From NCBI RefSeq assembly GCF_024460475.1, contig NZ_JANFYN010000006.1, forward strand, positions 1 to 64,000: a DNA stretch of 64,000 bases. The letters are read 5' to 3'. Origin of the DNA: Holdemanella sp. MSK.7.32 (GTDB lineage: Bacteria; Bacillota_I; Bacilli_A; Erysipelotrichales; Erysipelotrichaceae). Positions 1 through 8,171 of this stretch are shown piece after piece. The position numbers and the translations under genes were made by a program. Under the pieces are notes generated by a model. That model was not told the origin of the DNA, did no database searches, and saw only the letters and a list, made by a program, of their open reading frames with translations. The number at the start of each line of letters is the position of its first letter. The first letter of the stretch is position 1.

Positions 1-48
1 AAAGCACCTGCATCTACGAATATCTGTGATTACATCTCGAACGCCTAA
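1..48 (+). CDS. 3' end of a small cysteine-containing ORF (cut by window edge)
   Basis: The first 48 bases read in frame 1 to a TAA and give the same 15 C-terminal residues (KAPASTNICDYISNA) as the complete 29-residue ORF at 2119-2208. The upstream part lies outside the window. It is one half of the duplicated sequence described at 1-68. Function unknown; translation is not proven. Confidence 0.35.
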   Translation, partial: KAPASTNICDYISNA

Positions 49-68
49 GAACAAAGAGACTTAATGTT
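1..68 (+). repeat. 68-bp direct repeat, copy 1
   Basis: Identical base for base to 2161-2228, and it may extend further left beyond the window. The two copies are 2160 bp apart and flank the peptidase E, hydrolase and small membrane protein genes. The repeat covers the 3' end of a small ORF. This is consistent with a tandem duplication or with recombination between copies of an accessory element; no transposase is seen between the copies. Confidence 0.9.
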
Positions 69-339
69 TCTTTGTTTTATTGTGCTTTATTGAGCACGAA
101 TAAGCAAACGTAATTCTTAGTTACATGAAGTTTGAACAAATCTTTTTCTTAAAAGAAGCTGTTAGTTTCATGAAAACAGTTATCAAGCAATATAGGTTTT
201 TACAAGTTTTTATTGGTAATATGATGGTGTTACAATTTTTTAAATAAAAAATTAAACACGATATATTTCCTCTCTACAAACCACTTATCTTTTGTGTTAA
301 AATAAATCAATAAATCGGGATTTATAAAGGAGAATATTG
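49..339. other. Non-coding stretch, no gene recognised
   Basis: AT-rich sequence between the small ORF and the peptidase gene. It contains a short hairpin (GTGCT at 82-86 with AGCAC at 93-97) without a following T tract. No convincing coding frame, tRNA or operator was seen. A promoter for the peptidase gene presumably lies here but could not be assigned with confidence. Confidence 0.4.
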
Positions 340-942
340 ATGAAATTATTTTTATGTTCGCACTTTTCAAGTGTAGGAAGTTTGATAAAAGAAGAAATTG
401 ATAACAAGAAAGTCGCATTTATTCCCACAGCTTCGCTGCGTGAAGGCTATACCGGTTATGTCGGCTCGGCTCGAAAATTATTCAAAAAGTTGGGAGCAAT
501 CGTAACTGAAATTGATATTTCAACGGAGGCTTATTCAACGATACAGTCTGTTTTTGAAGATGCGGATGTGATATATTTTACCGGCGGAAATTCTTTTTTC
601 CTTATAGACCAGCTCCGTAAAACGGGAACGGATGAGCTGTTGAAGAAAGAATTGGCAAAGGGAAAACTGATGGTTGGTGAATCGGCAGGTGCGATTATAT
701 GCGCTCCAAGCATCCAATATATCGAGCAAATGGATGAAAAGCCGGAGGACTACTCACAAGAAGATGATGCAGGGCTTGATTTGATTGATTTCTATGTTCT
801 TCCGCATTATCTTACAGCACCATTTAAGAAAGTTACCGAGAAAATAATGACTGAGTTTTCGGATTTGAATCTATGCCCAATTAACAACCGTCAGGGAATT
901 GTAATTGACGGTGAAGGTTCAAAGGTTATTTGCAAAGACTAA
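340..942 (+). CDS. Peptidase E-like protein (type 1 glutamine amidotransferase fold)
   Basis: A 200-residue protein of the peptidase S51 / dipeptidase E group. A Rossmann-like core is followed by FTGGNSF near residue 80 and a nucleophile elbow GESAGA (Ser about 115); a histidine in LPHY near 150 fits the expected triad. Family members cleave Asp-X dipeptides or remain uncharacterised. The ATG at 340 sits 7 nt after AAAGGAGA and is preferred over the TTG at 337. Local base composition (CCGGCGG, TCGGCTCGGCTCG) is richer in GC than neighbouring genes, which together with the flanking repeats suggests recent acquisition. The substrate cannot be told from sequence. Confidence 0.8.
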   Translation: MKLFLCSHFSSVGSLIKEEIDNKKVAFIPTASLREGYTGYVGSARKLFKKLGAIVTEIDISTEAYSTIQSVFEDADVIYFTGGNSFFLIDQLRKTGTDELLKKELAKGKLMVGESAGAIICAPSIQYIEQMDEKPEDYSQEDDAGLDLIDFYVLPHYLTAPFKKVTEKIMTEFSDLNLCPINNRQGIVIDGEGSKVICKD

Positions 943-1002
943 TTTGAAAATTCAAGTTTGGAGAATTGAGAAAATCGGAAGTTTACAGCGAGGTGAAAGA
1001 GG

Positions 1003-1749
1003 TTGAATTATGTAGAATATGGAAATGAAAACAGCGATGTAATTATCCTCTTACACGGAGGCGGTTTATCATGGTGGAATTACAAAGAGGCTGCTGAAAG
1101 ACTTCAAACAGATTATCATGTGGTTTTGCCTATATTAGATGGACATGCAGGATGTGATAAGCAGTTTACAACGATAGAGAATAATGCTTTGGATATTATA
1201 GAATTTGTAAATAGCAAATTGGGCGGTTCTGTTTTAATGATGGGAGGACTATCGCTTGGAGGGCAGATTTTGCTTGAAATTTTATCTCAACGCAAAGATA
1301 TATGTAAGTATGCAATAGTGGAAAGTGTACTTGTGGTACCTTCAAAATTTACATATTCTATGATTAAACCGGCGTTTGGAAGTTGCTATGGCTTAATAAA
1401 GTATAAGTGGTTTTCAAAATTGCAATTCAAATCACTACGAATAAAGTCAAATTTGTTTGATGAATATTACAAAGATACTTGTGCTATTAGAAAGAGTGAT
1501 ATGATTGCCTTTTTACAGGAAAACTCAGTATATTCACTAAAAGATGGCATTGGAGAGTGTGAAGCAACCGTTCAAATTTATGTTGGAGAAAAAGAAAAGC
1601 AATCAATGAAAAAATCTGCTAAAATCATTCATGAAAAATTGCAGGATAGTTTTATACAAGTTCTTCCTAATATGTATCATGGAGAGTTTTCGATAAACCA
1701 CGCAGATGATTATGTGAGAAAACTATTAGAAATAGTAAAGCGAAGGTAA
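1003..1749 (+). CDS. Alpha/beta hydrolase
   Basis: A 248-residue soluble hydrolase. HGGG near residue 18 is the oxyanion-hole motif, GLSLGG holds the nucleophile (Ser about 84), and a late histidine in MYHGEF (about 226) fits the catalytic triad. No signal peptide is present, so it is cytosolic. The start is a TTG preceded by AGGTG eight bases upstream; there is no in-frame ATG nearby. It lies 60 bp after the peptidase gene and may be co-transcribed with it. A hairpin follows immediately. Esterase, lipase or lactonase activity are all possible. Confidence 0.8.
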   Translation: MNYVEYGNENSDVIILLHGGGLSWWNYKEAAERLQTDYHVVLPILDGHAGCDKQFTTIENNALDIIEFVNSKLGGSVLMMGGLSLGGQILLEILSQRKDICKYAIVESVLVVPSKFTYSMIKPAFGSCYGLIKYKWFSKLQFKSLRIKSNLFDEYYKDTCAIRKSDMIAFLQENSVYSLKDGIGECEATVQIYVGEKEKQSMKKSAKIIHEKLQDSFIQVLPNMYHGEFSINHADDYVRKLLEIVKRR

Positions 1750-1776
1750 CTTTCAGTCTTAAGCAGAGACTGAAAG
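1750..1776 (+). other. Perfect 10-bp stem hairpin after the hydrolase gene
   Basis: CTTTCAGTCT (1750-1759) pairs perfectly with AGACTGAAAG (1767-1776) around a 7-nt loop. No T tract follows, so it is not a typical intrinsic terminator. It could protect mRNA ends or attenuate expression of the next small gene. Confidence 0.6.
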
Positions 1777-1807
1777 CAACAGAAGATTTGAATTTATGGA
1801 GAAGACA

Positions 1808-1996
1808 ATGATGAATAAAAAGACACAAAAAATAGGAGTGATTTGTTCAATTGTACAGATTATATTAAGCATAATATGCTTGATTTATAGTGCGATAAAT
1901 CAAGAAAATATTATAATGTGGGTATTGTTTTTATGCTCTGGAATTTTATCGTTAAGCTCGAATATTAGTAGAAACAATAAAAAAGAAGACGAGTGA
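1808..1996 (+). CDS. Small two-helix membrane protein, unknown function
   Basis: About 62 residues with two hydrophobic segments (roughly residues 9-30 and 35-53) and a charged lysine/glutamate tail. GGAGAAG at 1798-1804 points to the ATG at 1808 or 1811 rather than the earlier in-frame ATG at 1796, which overlaps the ribosome site. A good terminator follows. It is cargo inside the repeat-flanked cassette. I do not recognise a family. Confidence 0.6.
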   Translation: MMNKKTQKIGVICSIVQIILSIICLIYSAINQENIIMWVLFLCSGILSLSSNISRNNKKEDE

Positions 1997-2041
1997 GGAA
2001 GTGCAAATTCCAGCTTGTCGATGTATAGACAAAACTAGTAA

Positions 2042-2074
2042 CGGGTAGACCTCATCAATTTACCCGCTTTTTTT
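2042..2074 (+). terminator. Intrinsic terminator
   Basis: CGGGTA (2042-2047) pairs with TACCCG (2061-2066), followed by C and seven T. It ends the transcript of the cassette genes. Confidence 0.7.
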
Positions 2075-2118
2075 ACGCCTTCTATTTAACTATGAGTAGT
2101 GTTTTGGAGGTTTCCGTG

Positions 2119-2208
2119 ATGATGGTTTGTCCAAGTTGTAAAAAGAGAAGACCTTCAGCAAAAGCACCTGCATCTACGAATATCTGTGATTACATCTCGA
2201 ACGCCTAA
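2119..2208 (+). CDS. 29-residue Cys-containing small ORF
   Basis: TGGAGG at 2105-2110 lies 8 nt before tandem ATG codons; the product starts MMVCPSCKKRRPS and ends in TNICDYISNA. It has a CxxC pair and a third Cys, reminiscent of a truncated zinc-binding small protein of mobile elements. Its 3' part lies in the direct repeat, so the same C-terminus occurs at the window start. Either a real small protein or the remnant of a longer gene. Confidence 0.4.
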   Translation: MMVCPSCKKRRPSAKAPASTNICDYISNA

Positions 2209-2228
2209 GAACAAAGAGACTTAATGTT
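2161..2228 (+). repeat. 68-bp direct repeat, copy 2
   Basis: Exact copy of 1-68. The copies diverge at base 69 of the repeat (TCTTTG in copy 1, CTTTTA in copy 2). Confidence 0.9.
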
Positions 2229-2300
2229 CTTTTATGTTTACTCAGAGAATATTCTAAACAAACACGAGAAGGAGTCTTTTTAGTCTAATTCTAGACTACG

Positions 2301-2461
2301 TTACCCGTTTTTAGTTTCACCGTTACAAGTGAGTATTACCCATTCTTACTTTAACGGTTTGTGTTCTGTCTCGCTAAATGCACAGCTTAGTTTAACATCG
2401 ACCTGCGGGCAGAATTTGCTAAATGCACGGCTTAGTTTCTATATGCACGTTATAGTTTAAC
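2301..2461 (+). repeat. Five imperfect iterons around TTAGTTT(AAC)
   Basis: TTAGTTT or a one-mismatch form occurs at 2311, 2346, 2387, 2432 and 2452. Within this, TTACCCG...CACCGTT (2301-2324) resembles TTACCCA...AACGGTT (2336-2359). GCTAAATGCACAGCTTAG (2373-2390) resembles GCTAAATGCACGGCTTAG (2418-2435). Spacing is irregular (35, 41, 45 and 20 bp). A multi-site operator or decayed iteron array is possible. Confidence 0.55.
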
Positions 2462-2472
2462 GATGACATTTG

Positions 2473-2501
2473 AATTAGGATAGTTTTATCCTAATTTTTT
2501 T
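2473..2501 (+). terminator. Strong intrinsic terminator
   Basis: AATTAGGATA (2473-2482) pairs perfectly with TATCCTAATT (2487-2496) and a T run follows. It separates the accessory region from the GntR operon. Confidence 0.85.
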
Positions 2502-2502
2502 C

Positions 2503-2537
2503 TTTACAAGTGATATATACTGTTATACACTGTTATA
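2503..2537 (+). promoter_or_regulatory. Promoter/operator region of the GntR-ABC operon
   Basis: A TTTACA at 2503 is followed 17 nt later by TACACT (2526-2531), and the direct repeat CTGTTATA occurs at 2520 and 2530. AT-rich repeats of this kind at the start of a YtrA-type operon suggest autoregulation by the GntR protein. The exact operator is not proven. Confidence 0.4.
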
Positions 2538-2551
2538 TAGAAGGTGATACA

Positions 2552-2920
2552 ATGATTATTATCAATAATAGTTCAATGATTCCTATTTATGAACAGATTG
2601 TGAATCAAGTGAAACAAAATATTGTGGATGGTAAGTTAAAAGAAGGAGATGCTTTACCGAGTGTTCGTGGTCTATCAAAAGATTTAAAAATATCGGCTTT
2701 AACTGTTAAAAAAGCATATGACATATTAGAAGCGGATGGCTTATGTAGAACAGTTCAAGGTAAGGGTTCGTTTGTGTTGGGGGTAAATCCTGGCTTGGTA
2801 CATGAGCAGCGTGTAGTTGAAATCCAAAAGGATTTAGAGAAGGTACTTGATAAAGCGAAATCTTATGATTTATCAAAGGATGAAATTAGAGATTTATTTG
2901 AAATCTTGATGGAGGAATAA
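2552..2920 (+). CDS. GntR-family regulator, YtrA-like
   Basis: A 122-residue repressor with an N-terminal winged helix (PIYEQIVNQVKQ through ALTVKKAYDILEADG) and a short C-terminal helical tail, the size of the YtrA subfamily, which lacks a large effector domain. AAGGTGA precedes the ATG at 2552; the longer frame from 2510 overlaps the promoter and is rejected. Four bases separate it from the ABC ATPase gene. YtrA-type regulators control ABC exporters responding to cell-wall antibiotics or peptides, and the gene order supports that role. The inducer is unknown. Confidence 0.85.
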   Translation: MIIINNSSMIPIYEQIVNQVKQNIVDGKLKEGDALPSVRGLSKDLKISALTVKKAYDILEADGLCRTVQGKGSFVLGVNPGLVHEQRVVEIQKDLEKVLDKAKSYDLSKDEIRDLFEILMEE

Positions 2921-2924
2921 GAAT

Positions 2925-3704
2925 ATGCGATTTGTAAAGACATATAATGATTTTAAATTGGATTGTAAACTTGAATTAAAGCCAGGAACAATAACGGCTT
3001 TGATTGGTCGTAATGGCTCTGGTAAGACAACTTTATTTAAGTTGTATCTTGGTTTGATTGAAGATGATGATAAACATACAAATCAAGTGAATAAAGAAGA
3101 AATTGGTGTTGTATGGAATGATTCGAGTTTTTGTTTGGTTTTAAATGTTCTTGAAATTAAAAAGATTCTAATGTATTCCTATAAACATTTTAATTGTGAT
3201 TATTTTAATTCTATGATTTCTCGATTTGAATTGGATCCAAAGAAACCACTAAAGGAATATTCTACGGGTATGCTTTCAAAACTGAAGATCATTATTGCGA
3301 CAAGTCTTCATGCGAAAACTTTATTGTTAGATGAACCAACGAGTGGTTTAGACGTGATTGCACGAAATGAAGTATTAGATTTGTTGCGGGATTATATGGA
3401 ACAAAATGAAGAGACTTCTATACTAATTAGTTCACATATCGCAAGTGATTTAGAGGGTTTGTGTGATACATTTTACTTTATTGAAAAAGGAAAAATCATT
3501 CTGCAAGAACAGGATCTAGAATCTTATGCACTATTAAAGGGTGTTGATGAAACTGTGGATTTAAGCTATGCATTAAAAAAGATAGGTTCGACTTATCTTA
3601 CAAATGAAAGACAATTTTATGTAGAAAACTATCCAAATCTAGTCATTGAAAAAGCACATATTGATCATTTGATGGAATATATGATAAAGGGGGAAACTGT
3701 ATGA
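2925..3704 (+). CDS. ABC transporter ATP-binding protein
   Basis: A 259-residue ATPase with Walker A GRNGSGKTT (about residues 28-36), a divergent signature (YSTGMLSKLKI) and Walker B LLLDEPTSG. The length and the regulator-ATPase-permease order match bacitracin/lantibiotic-type exporters (BcrA/YtrB group). GGAGG lies about 9 nt before the ATG. Its stop overlaps the permease start by 4 bp (ATGA), indicating translational coupling. Confidence 0.88.
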   Translation: MRFVKTYNDFKLDCKLELKPGTITALIGRNGSGKTTLFKLYLGLIEDDDKHTNQVNKEEIGVVWNDSSFCLVLNVLEIKKILMYSYKHFNCDYFNSMISRFELDPKKPLKEYSTGMLSKLKIIIATSLHAKTLLLDEPTSGLDVIARNEVLDLLRDYMEQNEETSILISSHIASDLEGLCDTFYFIEKGKIILQEQDLESYALLKGVDETVDLSYALKKIGSTYLTNERQFYVENYPNLVIEKAHIDHLMEYMIKGETV

Positions 3705-4315
3705 AGGGTTTGTTAGTCAAAGATTTCTTGTTGATGATAAAAAGTAAGAAAGTCATATTGTTTATGTTGTTCATTGGAATCGTTGGTGGGATAAATGATA
3801 TTTCATTTGCGACAGGCTATATTTTGATGGTTCTTGCGATATTAAGCTTATCTACAATTTCGTATGATGAAGCCAATCACGGCTTAAAGACTTTGTTTAC
3901 GTTACCTATTTCGAAATCGGATTATGTGAAAGAAAAATATTTATTTTCTTTGATTATTACGGGAATTGGTTTTGCGTTAGTCGCAATCTTAAATTGTTTT
4001 AGTAAAAGTGGTTTCATGGAAACATTTATAATCGTATCAACAGCTTTGTTCTTGTTAGCGATATCTTTGCCTTTTCAATTAAAGGAAGGCAATGAAAAGG
4101 GAAGAATTGTATTATTTGTGGTGGTGTTTGGATGTACCTTCTTATTCGCTTTCTTAAATCAATTTATTCCTAAATTCTTTGAATCTATAGAATCTGTATT
4201 GAATACATTAGATTCTATTATGTTTAGTGTAGGTTTATTGATTACAAGTTTTGTTCTATATTTTATTTCTATGATGATTTCAATTCGAGTATACAAAAAT
4301 CGTGTTCTTGATTAA
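3701..4315 (+). CDS. ABC-2 type permease
   Basis: A 204-residue integral membrane protein with about six hydrophobic segments, partner of the preceding ATPase. The intracellular stretch (FTLPISKSDYVKEKY) is typical of ABC-2 permeases. It starts inside the ATPase stop codon. The convergent TetR gene ends 4 bp inside its 3' end, and no separate terminator was seen between them. Confidence 0.8.
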   Translation: MKGLLVKDFLLMIKSKKVILFMLFIGIVGGINDISFATGYILMVLAILSLSTISYDEANHGLKTLFTLPISKSDYVKEKYLFSLIITGIGFALVAILNCFSKSGFMETFIIVSTALFLLAISLPFQLKEGNEKGRIVLFVVVFGCTFLFAFLNQFIPKFFESIESVLNTLDSIMFSVGLLITSFVLYFISMMISIRVYKNRVLD

Positions 4316-4821
4316 TTCACCAGTTTATCTACAATGTGATTGATGATATTCGCAATTTCTTTACAAGATTCAATACATCCTGCATCGATCCATTGTTGGA
4401 TGGTTGCCAAGGATCCAAAAAGAATGTAGTTTTTGATGTATGGATCGTTTTGCGAAACTTGCTCAAGTTGTTTGTTGATGGAATCGAGTGCTAGAACTTG
4501 TTTAGGAAATTCATTGTCGACATTGCATTCAAAAAAGATTTTGATGGTTTCTTTGTTGGATTTTAAAAATTGGAGTAATTGGATAAAAGAAGTTTCTTTT
4601 GGCTGATCACTTAATTGTTCATTGATTAGTTTAATGACTTCTTGCTCCATTTCTTTAATGACATCATATTGACTACCATAATACTTGTAAAAGGTGGAAC
4701 GATTGATATCGGCCTTTTCACATAAGCTAGAAATGGTAATCTTATTGATGTCTTTTTCTTTTAAGCATTCGAATAAAGCTTCTCGAATACATCTTTTTGT
4801 CATTTGTATTTTTCTGTTCAT
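4312..4821 (-). CDS. TetR/AcrR-family regulator
   Basis: A 169-residue protein. The N-terminal helix-turn-helix (ITISSLCEKADINRSTFYKYYGS) is a classic TetR DNA-binding domain, followed by a helical ligand or dimer domain. The ATG at 4821 has AGGTG seven bases upstream; the GTG at 4830 lies inside that ribosome site and is rejected. It is divergent from the large MacB-like ABC gene, so it probably represses that gene and itself. A possible small operator AATC-N4-GATT at 4857-4868 touches the -35 box of the ABC promoter. Confidence 0.85.
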   Translation of the reverse strand: MNRKIQMTKRCIREALFECLKEKDINKITISSLCEKADINRSTFYKYYGSQYDVIKEMEQEVIKLINEQLSDQPKETSFIQLLQFLKSNKETIKIFFECNVDNEFPKQVLALDSINKQLEQVSQNDPYIKNYILFGSLATIQQWIDAGCIESCKEIANIINHIVDKLVN

Positions 4822-4866
4822 AATCAACACCTGTTGCTTTCATAACAATATGTTAAAATCAGTCGA

Positions 4867-4896
4867 TTGAAAAATCAAGAGATAATTTTCTATAAT
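4867..4896 (+). promoter_or_regulatory. Promoter of the MacB-like ABC gene
   Basis: TTGAAA (4867-4872) and TATAAT (4891-4896) are separated by 18 bp, 22 bp upstream of the ATG, with GGAGGG as ribosome site. Confidence 0.7.
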
Positions 4897-4918
4897 TAGT
4901 TCAAATGGAGGGCTTTTT

Positions 4919-7486
4919 ATGCTTCAATGTAAAAATATTATGAAAGATTATGTTTCAGGAGATGAAATTGTACATGCATTAAAAGGTGTATCACTTTCTT
5001 TTCGTGAACATGAATTTGTTTCAATACTTGGACAGAGTGGATGTGGTAAGACTACATTTCTAAATATTATTGGTGGTTTAGATCATTATACTTCTGGTGA
5101 TTTAATCATCAATGGAAAGAGTACAAAGGATTATAGTGATAAAGACTGGGATACGTATCGTAATCATCAGGTTGGTTTTGTGTTTCAATCGTATAATCTG
5201 ATTATGCATCAAAGTGTTTTAAGTAATGTAGAATTAGCTTTAACACTAACGGGAGTCAATAAAGAGGAAAGAAGAAAAAGAGCTATAGAGGCTTTAAATA
5301 AGGTTGGACTTTCGGATCAAATTCATAAAAAGCCAACCCAGATGTCGGGTGGACAAATGCAGCGAGTGGCCATTGCCCGTGCTATTGTCAATAATCCAGA
5401 TATTATTTTGGCAGATGAGCCAACCGGGGCTTTGGATAGTGCAACAAGTGTGCAAATTATGGAGATTTTAAAGGAAATCTCAAAAGATAAGCTTGTCATT
5501 ATGGTCACCCATAATCCGCAATTGGCAGATGAATATTCGAGTCGAATTATTCGCTTAAAGGATGGTTCTTTAGTATCGGATTCTAATCCTTTTAATGAAC
5601 AAGAAATGAATGTGGATACGAGTGTGTTAAAAAGACCTGGCATGTCTTTTAAAATGGCTTGTTCATTAAGTTTAAATAATTTAATGACAAAAAAGGCACG
5701 TACATTTTTAACCTCTTTTGCCGGAAGCATTGGCATTATTGGAATCGCATTGATTATGTCATTGTCGCATGGTATGCAGTCTTATATTGATCAAATGGAA
5801 AATGATACTATGGCCAGTTATCCGATTGAGATTCAGGCTAATTCAAGTGATATGTCTACGTTAATGACAACGATGATGGGCATGAAGAAAAAGACAGAAG
5901 AACATACGGATTCTAAAATCTATTCTCGTCCTTATGTGGAGGATGTATTAGAATCTTTATCGAGTTCAAAAAAGAATAACTTATCGGCTTTTAAATCGTA
6001 TATTGAAAATAGTAAGGGTAAAGAATTTAGAAAGACGGCGAAAGCAATTGAGTATGATTATAATTTTAATTTACAGGTTTACAATGAAAATACAGATTCT
6101 GGCTTAGTGCAAGTATCGCCAAATGGTTTGTTGGATAAATTAGGAATGTCAGATATGATGTCGATTCAATCGCAATTTATGGATTCAAGTGCTATGACCA
6201 ATGATCAAGTATGGCTTTCTTTACCTGAATCGAAAAAGCTTCGTGATGATGAATATCAGCTTGTCGAAGGAAAGTGGCCAACAAACTATAATGAGGTGGT
6301 TTTAGAGGTCGATGAAAATAATGAGATTACCGATTATGCGCTTTATTCTTTAGGATTATTGGATCAGGATGAATTGGTTAAAAACTATCAGAAGATTTTA
6401 AATGGAGAGACGGACAAGATTTCAAAGACAAATCTAAAATCTTATAGTGTGGATGATATCTTAAATTTGAAGTTTAGATTGGTTCTAAATAGTGATTTAT
6501 ATCAAAAGGTAAATGGCTTATGGATCAACCAAAGTGAAAATGAATCGTATATGAAGGATGTTGTTTCGAAGAGTCCTGAAATCAAGGTGGTTGGAATTAT
6601 TAAGCCAAGTGAATCCACGGTTTCACAACCAACAATGGGTGGTGTGTATTATACAAAGGCTATGGAAGAGTATGTAACTTCTAAGACGGAGAATGCTCAA
6701 ATTGTAAAAGAACAAAAAACAAATCCAAATATCAATATTTTTACACAGGCTGAATTTGCCTCAGGTCAAAAGATGAGTATGTCAAATCTTACAAATGAGC
6801 AGATGATGCAGCTTTCAAGTATGTCGCAAGAAGAATTGATGAATTACATGAATACGTATAATGAAAATATCAATGCGACATATGATTCGAATTTGACTAA
6901 ACTTGGTGTTGTAGATTATTCAACTCCGACAAAGATTTCTTTATATGCATCAAGTTTTGATGGAAAAGAAAAGCTGAGTGATTTGATTACTTCTTATAAT
7001 AAGAAACAGAAAAAGAGCAATGTGATCACATACAATGATTTCATTGGAACGATGTTAAGTTCAGTAACAAGTGTTGTGAATATCATTAGTTATGTCTTGA
7101 TTGCCTTTGTATCTGTATCACTCATTGTATCAAGCATCATGATTGGTATCATTACATATATTTCTGTATTGGAACGTACAAAAGAGATTGGTATCTTACG
7201 CTCTATTGGTGCCAGTAAGAAAGATATCACGCGCGTATTTAATGCAGAAACATTTATTATTGGATTGATCAGTGGCGTATTAGGTATATTAATTACACTT
7301 GTATTGAATGTTCCAATTAGTATGGTGGTTGAGAATATGACAGGTGTTTCGCATATTGCCAAGTTACCTGTCAATGGCGCTGTATTCTTGATTTTCATTG
7401 ATTTAGTATTAACGATTCTTGCAGGATTGATTCCATCCAAGATTGCGAGTAAAAAAGATCCTGTAGAGGCATTAAGAAGTGAGTAA
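4919..7486 (+). CDS. ABC transporter, ATPase fused to FtsX-like permease (MacB type)
   Basis: An 855-residue fusion. The N-terminal LolD/MacB-type ATPase (about 1-230) has Walker [10 protein letters not shown] (38-46), signature MSGGQMQRV (142-150) and Walker [10 protein letters not shown] first transmembrane helix lies near residues 265-285, a long extracytoplasmic region (about 290-710) follows, and three C-terminal helices carry the FtsX domain ([15 protein letters not shown]). Such exporters move peptides or toxins across or off the membrane. A TetR gene is divergent and likely controls it. The stop codon is embedded in its terminator. Confidence 0.88.
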   Translation: MLQCKNIMKDYVSGDEIVHALKGVSLSFREHEFVSILGQSGCGKTTFLNIIGGLDHYTSGDLIINGKSTKDYSDKDWDTYRNHQVGFVFQSYNLIMHQSVLSNVELALTLTGVNKEERRKRAIEALNKVGLSDQIHKKPTQMSGGQMQRVAIARAIVNNPDIILADEPTGALDSATSVQIMEILKEISKDKLVIMVTHNPQLADEYSSRIIRLKDGSLVSDSNPFNEQEMNVDTSVLKRPGMSFKMACSLSLNNLMTKKARTFLTSFAGSIGIIGIALIMSLSHGMQSYIDQMENDTMASYPIEIQANSSDMSTLMTTMMGMKKKTEEHTDSKIYSRPYVEDVLESLSSSKKNNLSAFKSYIENSKGKEFRKTAKAIEYDYNFNLQVYNENTDSGLVQVSPNGLLDKLGMSDMMSIQSQFMDSSAMTNDQVWLSLPESKKLRDDEYQLVEGKWPTNYNEVVLEVDENNEITDYALYSLGLLDQDELVKNYQKILNGETDKISKTNLKSYSVDDILNLKFRLVLNSDLYQKVNGLWINQSENESYMKDVVSKSPEIKVVGIIKPSESTVSQPTMGGVYYTKAMEEYVTSKTENAQIVKEQKTNPNINIFTQAEFASGQKMSMSNLTNEQMMQLSSMSQEELMNYMNTYNENINATYDSNLTKLGVVDYSTPTKISLYASSFDGKEKLSDLITSYNKKQKKSNVITYNDFIGTMLSSVTSVVNIISYVLIAFVSVSLIVSSIMIGIITYISVLERTKEIGILRSIGASKKDITRVFNAETFIIGLISGVLGILITLVLNVPISMVVENMTGVSHIAKLPVNGAVFLIFIDLVLTILAGLIPSKIASKKDPVEALRSE

Positions 7487-7499
7487 TCACTTCTTTTTT
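7476..7499 (+). terminator. Intrinsic terminator of the ABC gene
   Basis: GAAGTGA (7476-7482) pairs with TCACTTC (7487-7493), followed by six T. The TAA stop lies in the loop. A TATAAT for the next gene follows at 7502-7507. Confidence 0.85.
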
Positions 7500-7524
7500 G
7501 GTATAATACCTGCGAGGTGATTTC

Positions 7525-8004
7525 ATGATTCGAAAAGGAACAATTGAAGATGCTGAAATATTATCTAAGGTAGAAGCAACTTGTTTTCCACCCAATGAAG
7601 CAGCAACTTCAAAAGAGATTCAGGAAAGATTGAATGTATATGCGAATCATTTTCTTTTATTGTTCGAAAAAAATCAATTGATTAGTTTTATCGATGGGTT
7701 TTGTACAAACCAAAGAGATTTAACGGATGAAATGTATAGTGATGCGTCGATGCATGATGAAGATGGGGACTGGCAAATGATATTTGGATTAAATACATTG
7801 CCGGATTATCAAAGACAAGGATATGCCACGAAGATCATGTGTGCAATGATTGATTTGGCTAGACAAGAAAACCGAAAAGGGTTAGTGTTAACTTGTAAAG
7901 ATAGATTGGTGCCTTACTATAGTAAGTTTGGATTTAAAAATGAGGGTGTATCCTCAAGTGTTCATGGTGGTGTAGTGTGGTACCAAATGCGATTGGAGTT
8001 TTAA
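7525..8004 (+). CDS. GNAT-family N-acetyltransferase
   Basis: A 159-residue acetyltransferase. The acetyl-CoA binding motif A is seen as LPDYQRQGYATKIM (Q/R-x-x-G-x-A), with the later strand CKDRLVPYYSKFGFKNEG typical of the family. GAGGTGA precedes the ATG. The acyl acceptor is not predictable. The following small gene starts 2 bp after the stop. Confidence 0.85.
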   Translation: MIRKGTIEDAEILSKVEATCFPPNEAATSKEIQERLNVYANHFLLLFEKNQLISFIDGFCTNQRDLTDEMYSDASMHDEDGDWQMIFGLNTLPDYQRQGYATKIMCAMIDLARQENRKGLVLTCKDRLVPYYSKFGFKNEGVSSSVHGGVVWYQMRLEF

Positions 8005-8006
8005 AG

Positions 8007-8171
8007 ATGAATATAATAAATATGGTAAAGAAATATCAAAAGAAAAAAAAGAAACAAGCTGTAAAAGAAGAAATGAAACAGATGATTCCTACGTTAAGAG
8101 GTCAATTGAATGAAGTAACTTCTAGTTTGGATGAATTAAATGGTCTTCTTAAAAAGATTACGCGTTCATGA
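8007..8171 (+). CDS. Small basic helical protein upstream of the Y-family polymerase
   Basis: A 54-residue protein with a lysine-rich N-terminal part (YQKKKKKQ) and an amphipathic C-terminal helix (LNEVTSSLDELNGLLKK). GGAG at 7995 supports the ATG at 8007; an earlier in-frame ATG lies within the GNAT gene. It overlaps the polymerase start by 4 bp, so it is translationally coupled. No family recognised; possibly an accessory factor of the polymerase. Confidence 0.55.
   Translation: MNIINMVKKYQKKKKKQAVKEEMKQMIPTLRGQLNEVTSSLDELNGLLKKITRS

Larger units (their letters stand above)
2209..2551. other. Non-coding stretch with iterated motifs before the GntR operon
   Basis: No coding frame was found. 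It holds a 7-bp palindrome (TAGTCTA/TAGACTA, 2281-2298), five iterations of a TTAGTTT-centred motif between 2301 and 2461, a strong terminator at 2473-2501, and the promoter region of the GntR operon at 2503-2537 with CTGTTATA repeated at 2520 and 2530. Confidence 0.6.

Noticed and set aside
1750..1776. Terminator between the hydrolase and the small membrane protein gene
   Set aside because: The stem is perfect but no T run follows.
2510..2551. Upstream start of the GntR regulator
   Set aside because: It overlaps the promoter and repeat region and lacks a ribosome site, while AAGGTGA supports the ATG at 2552.
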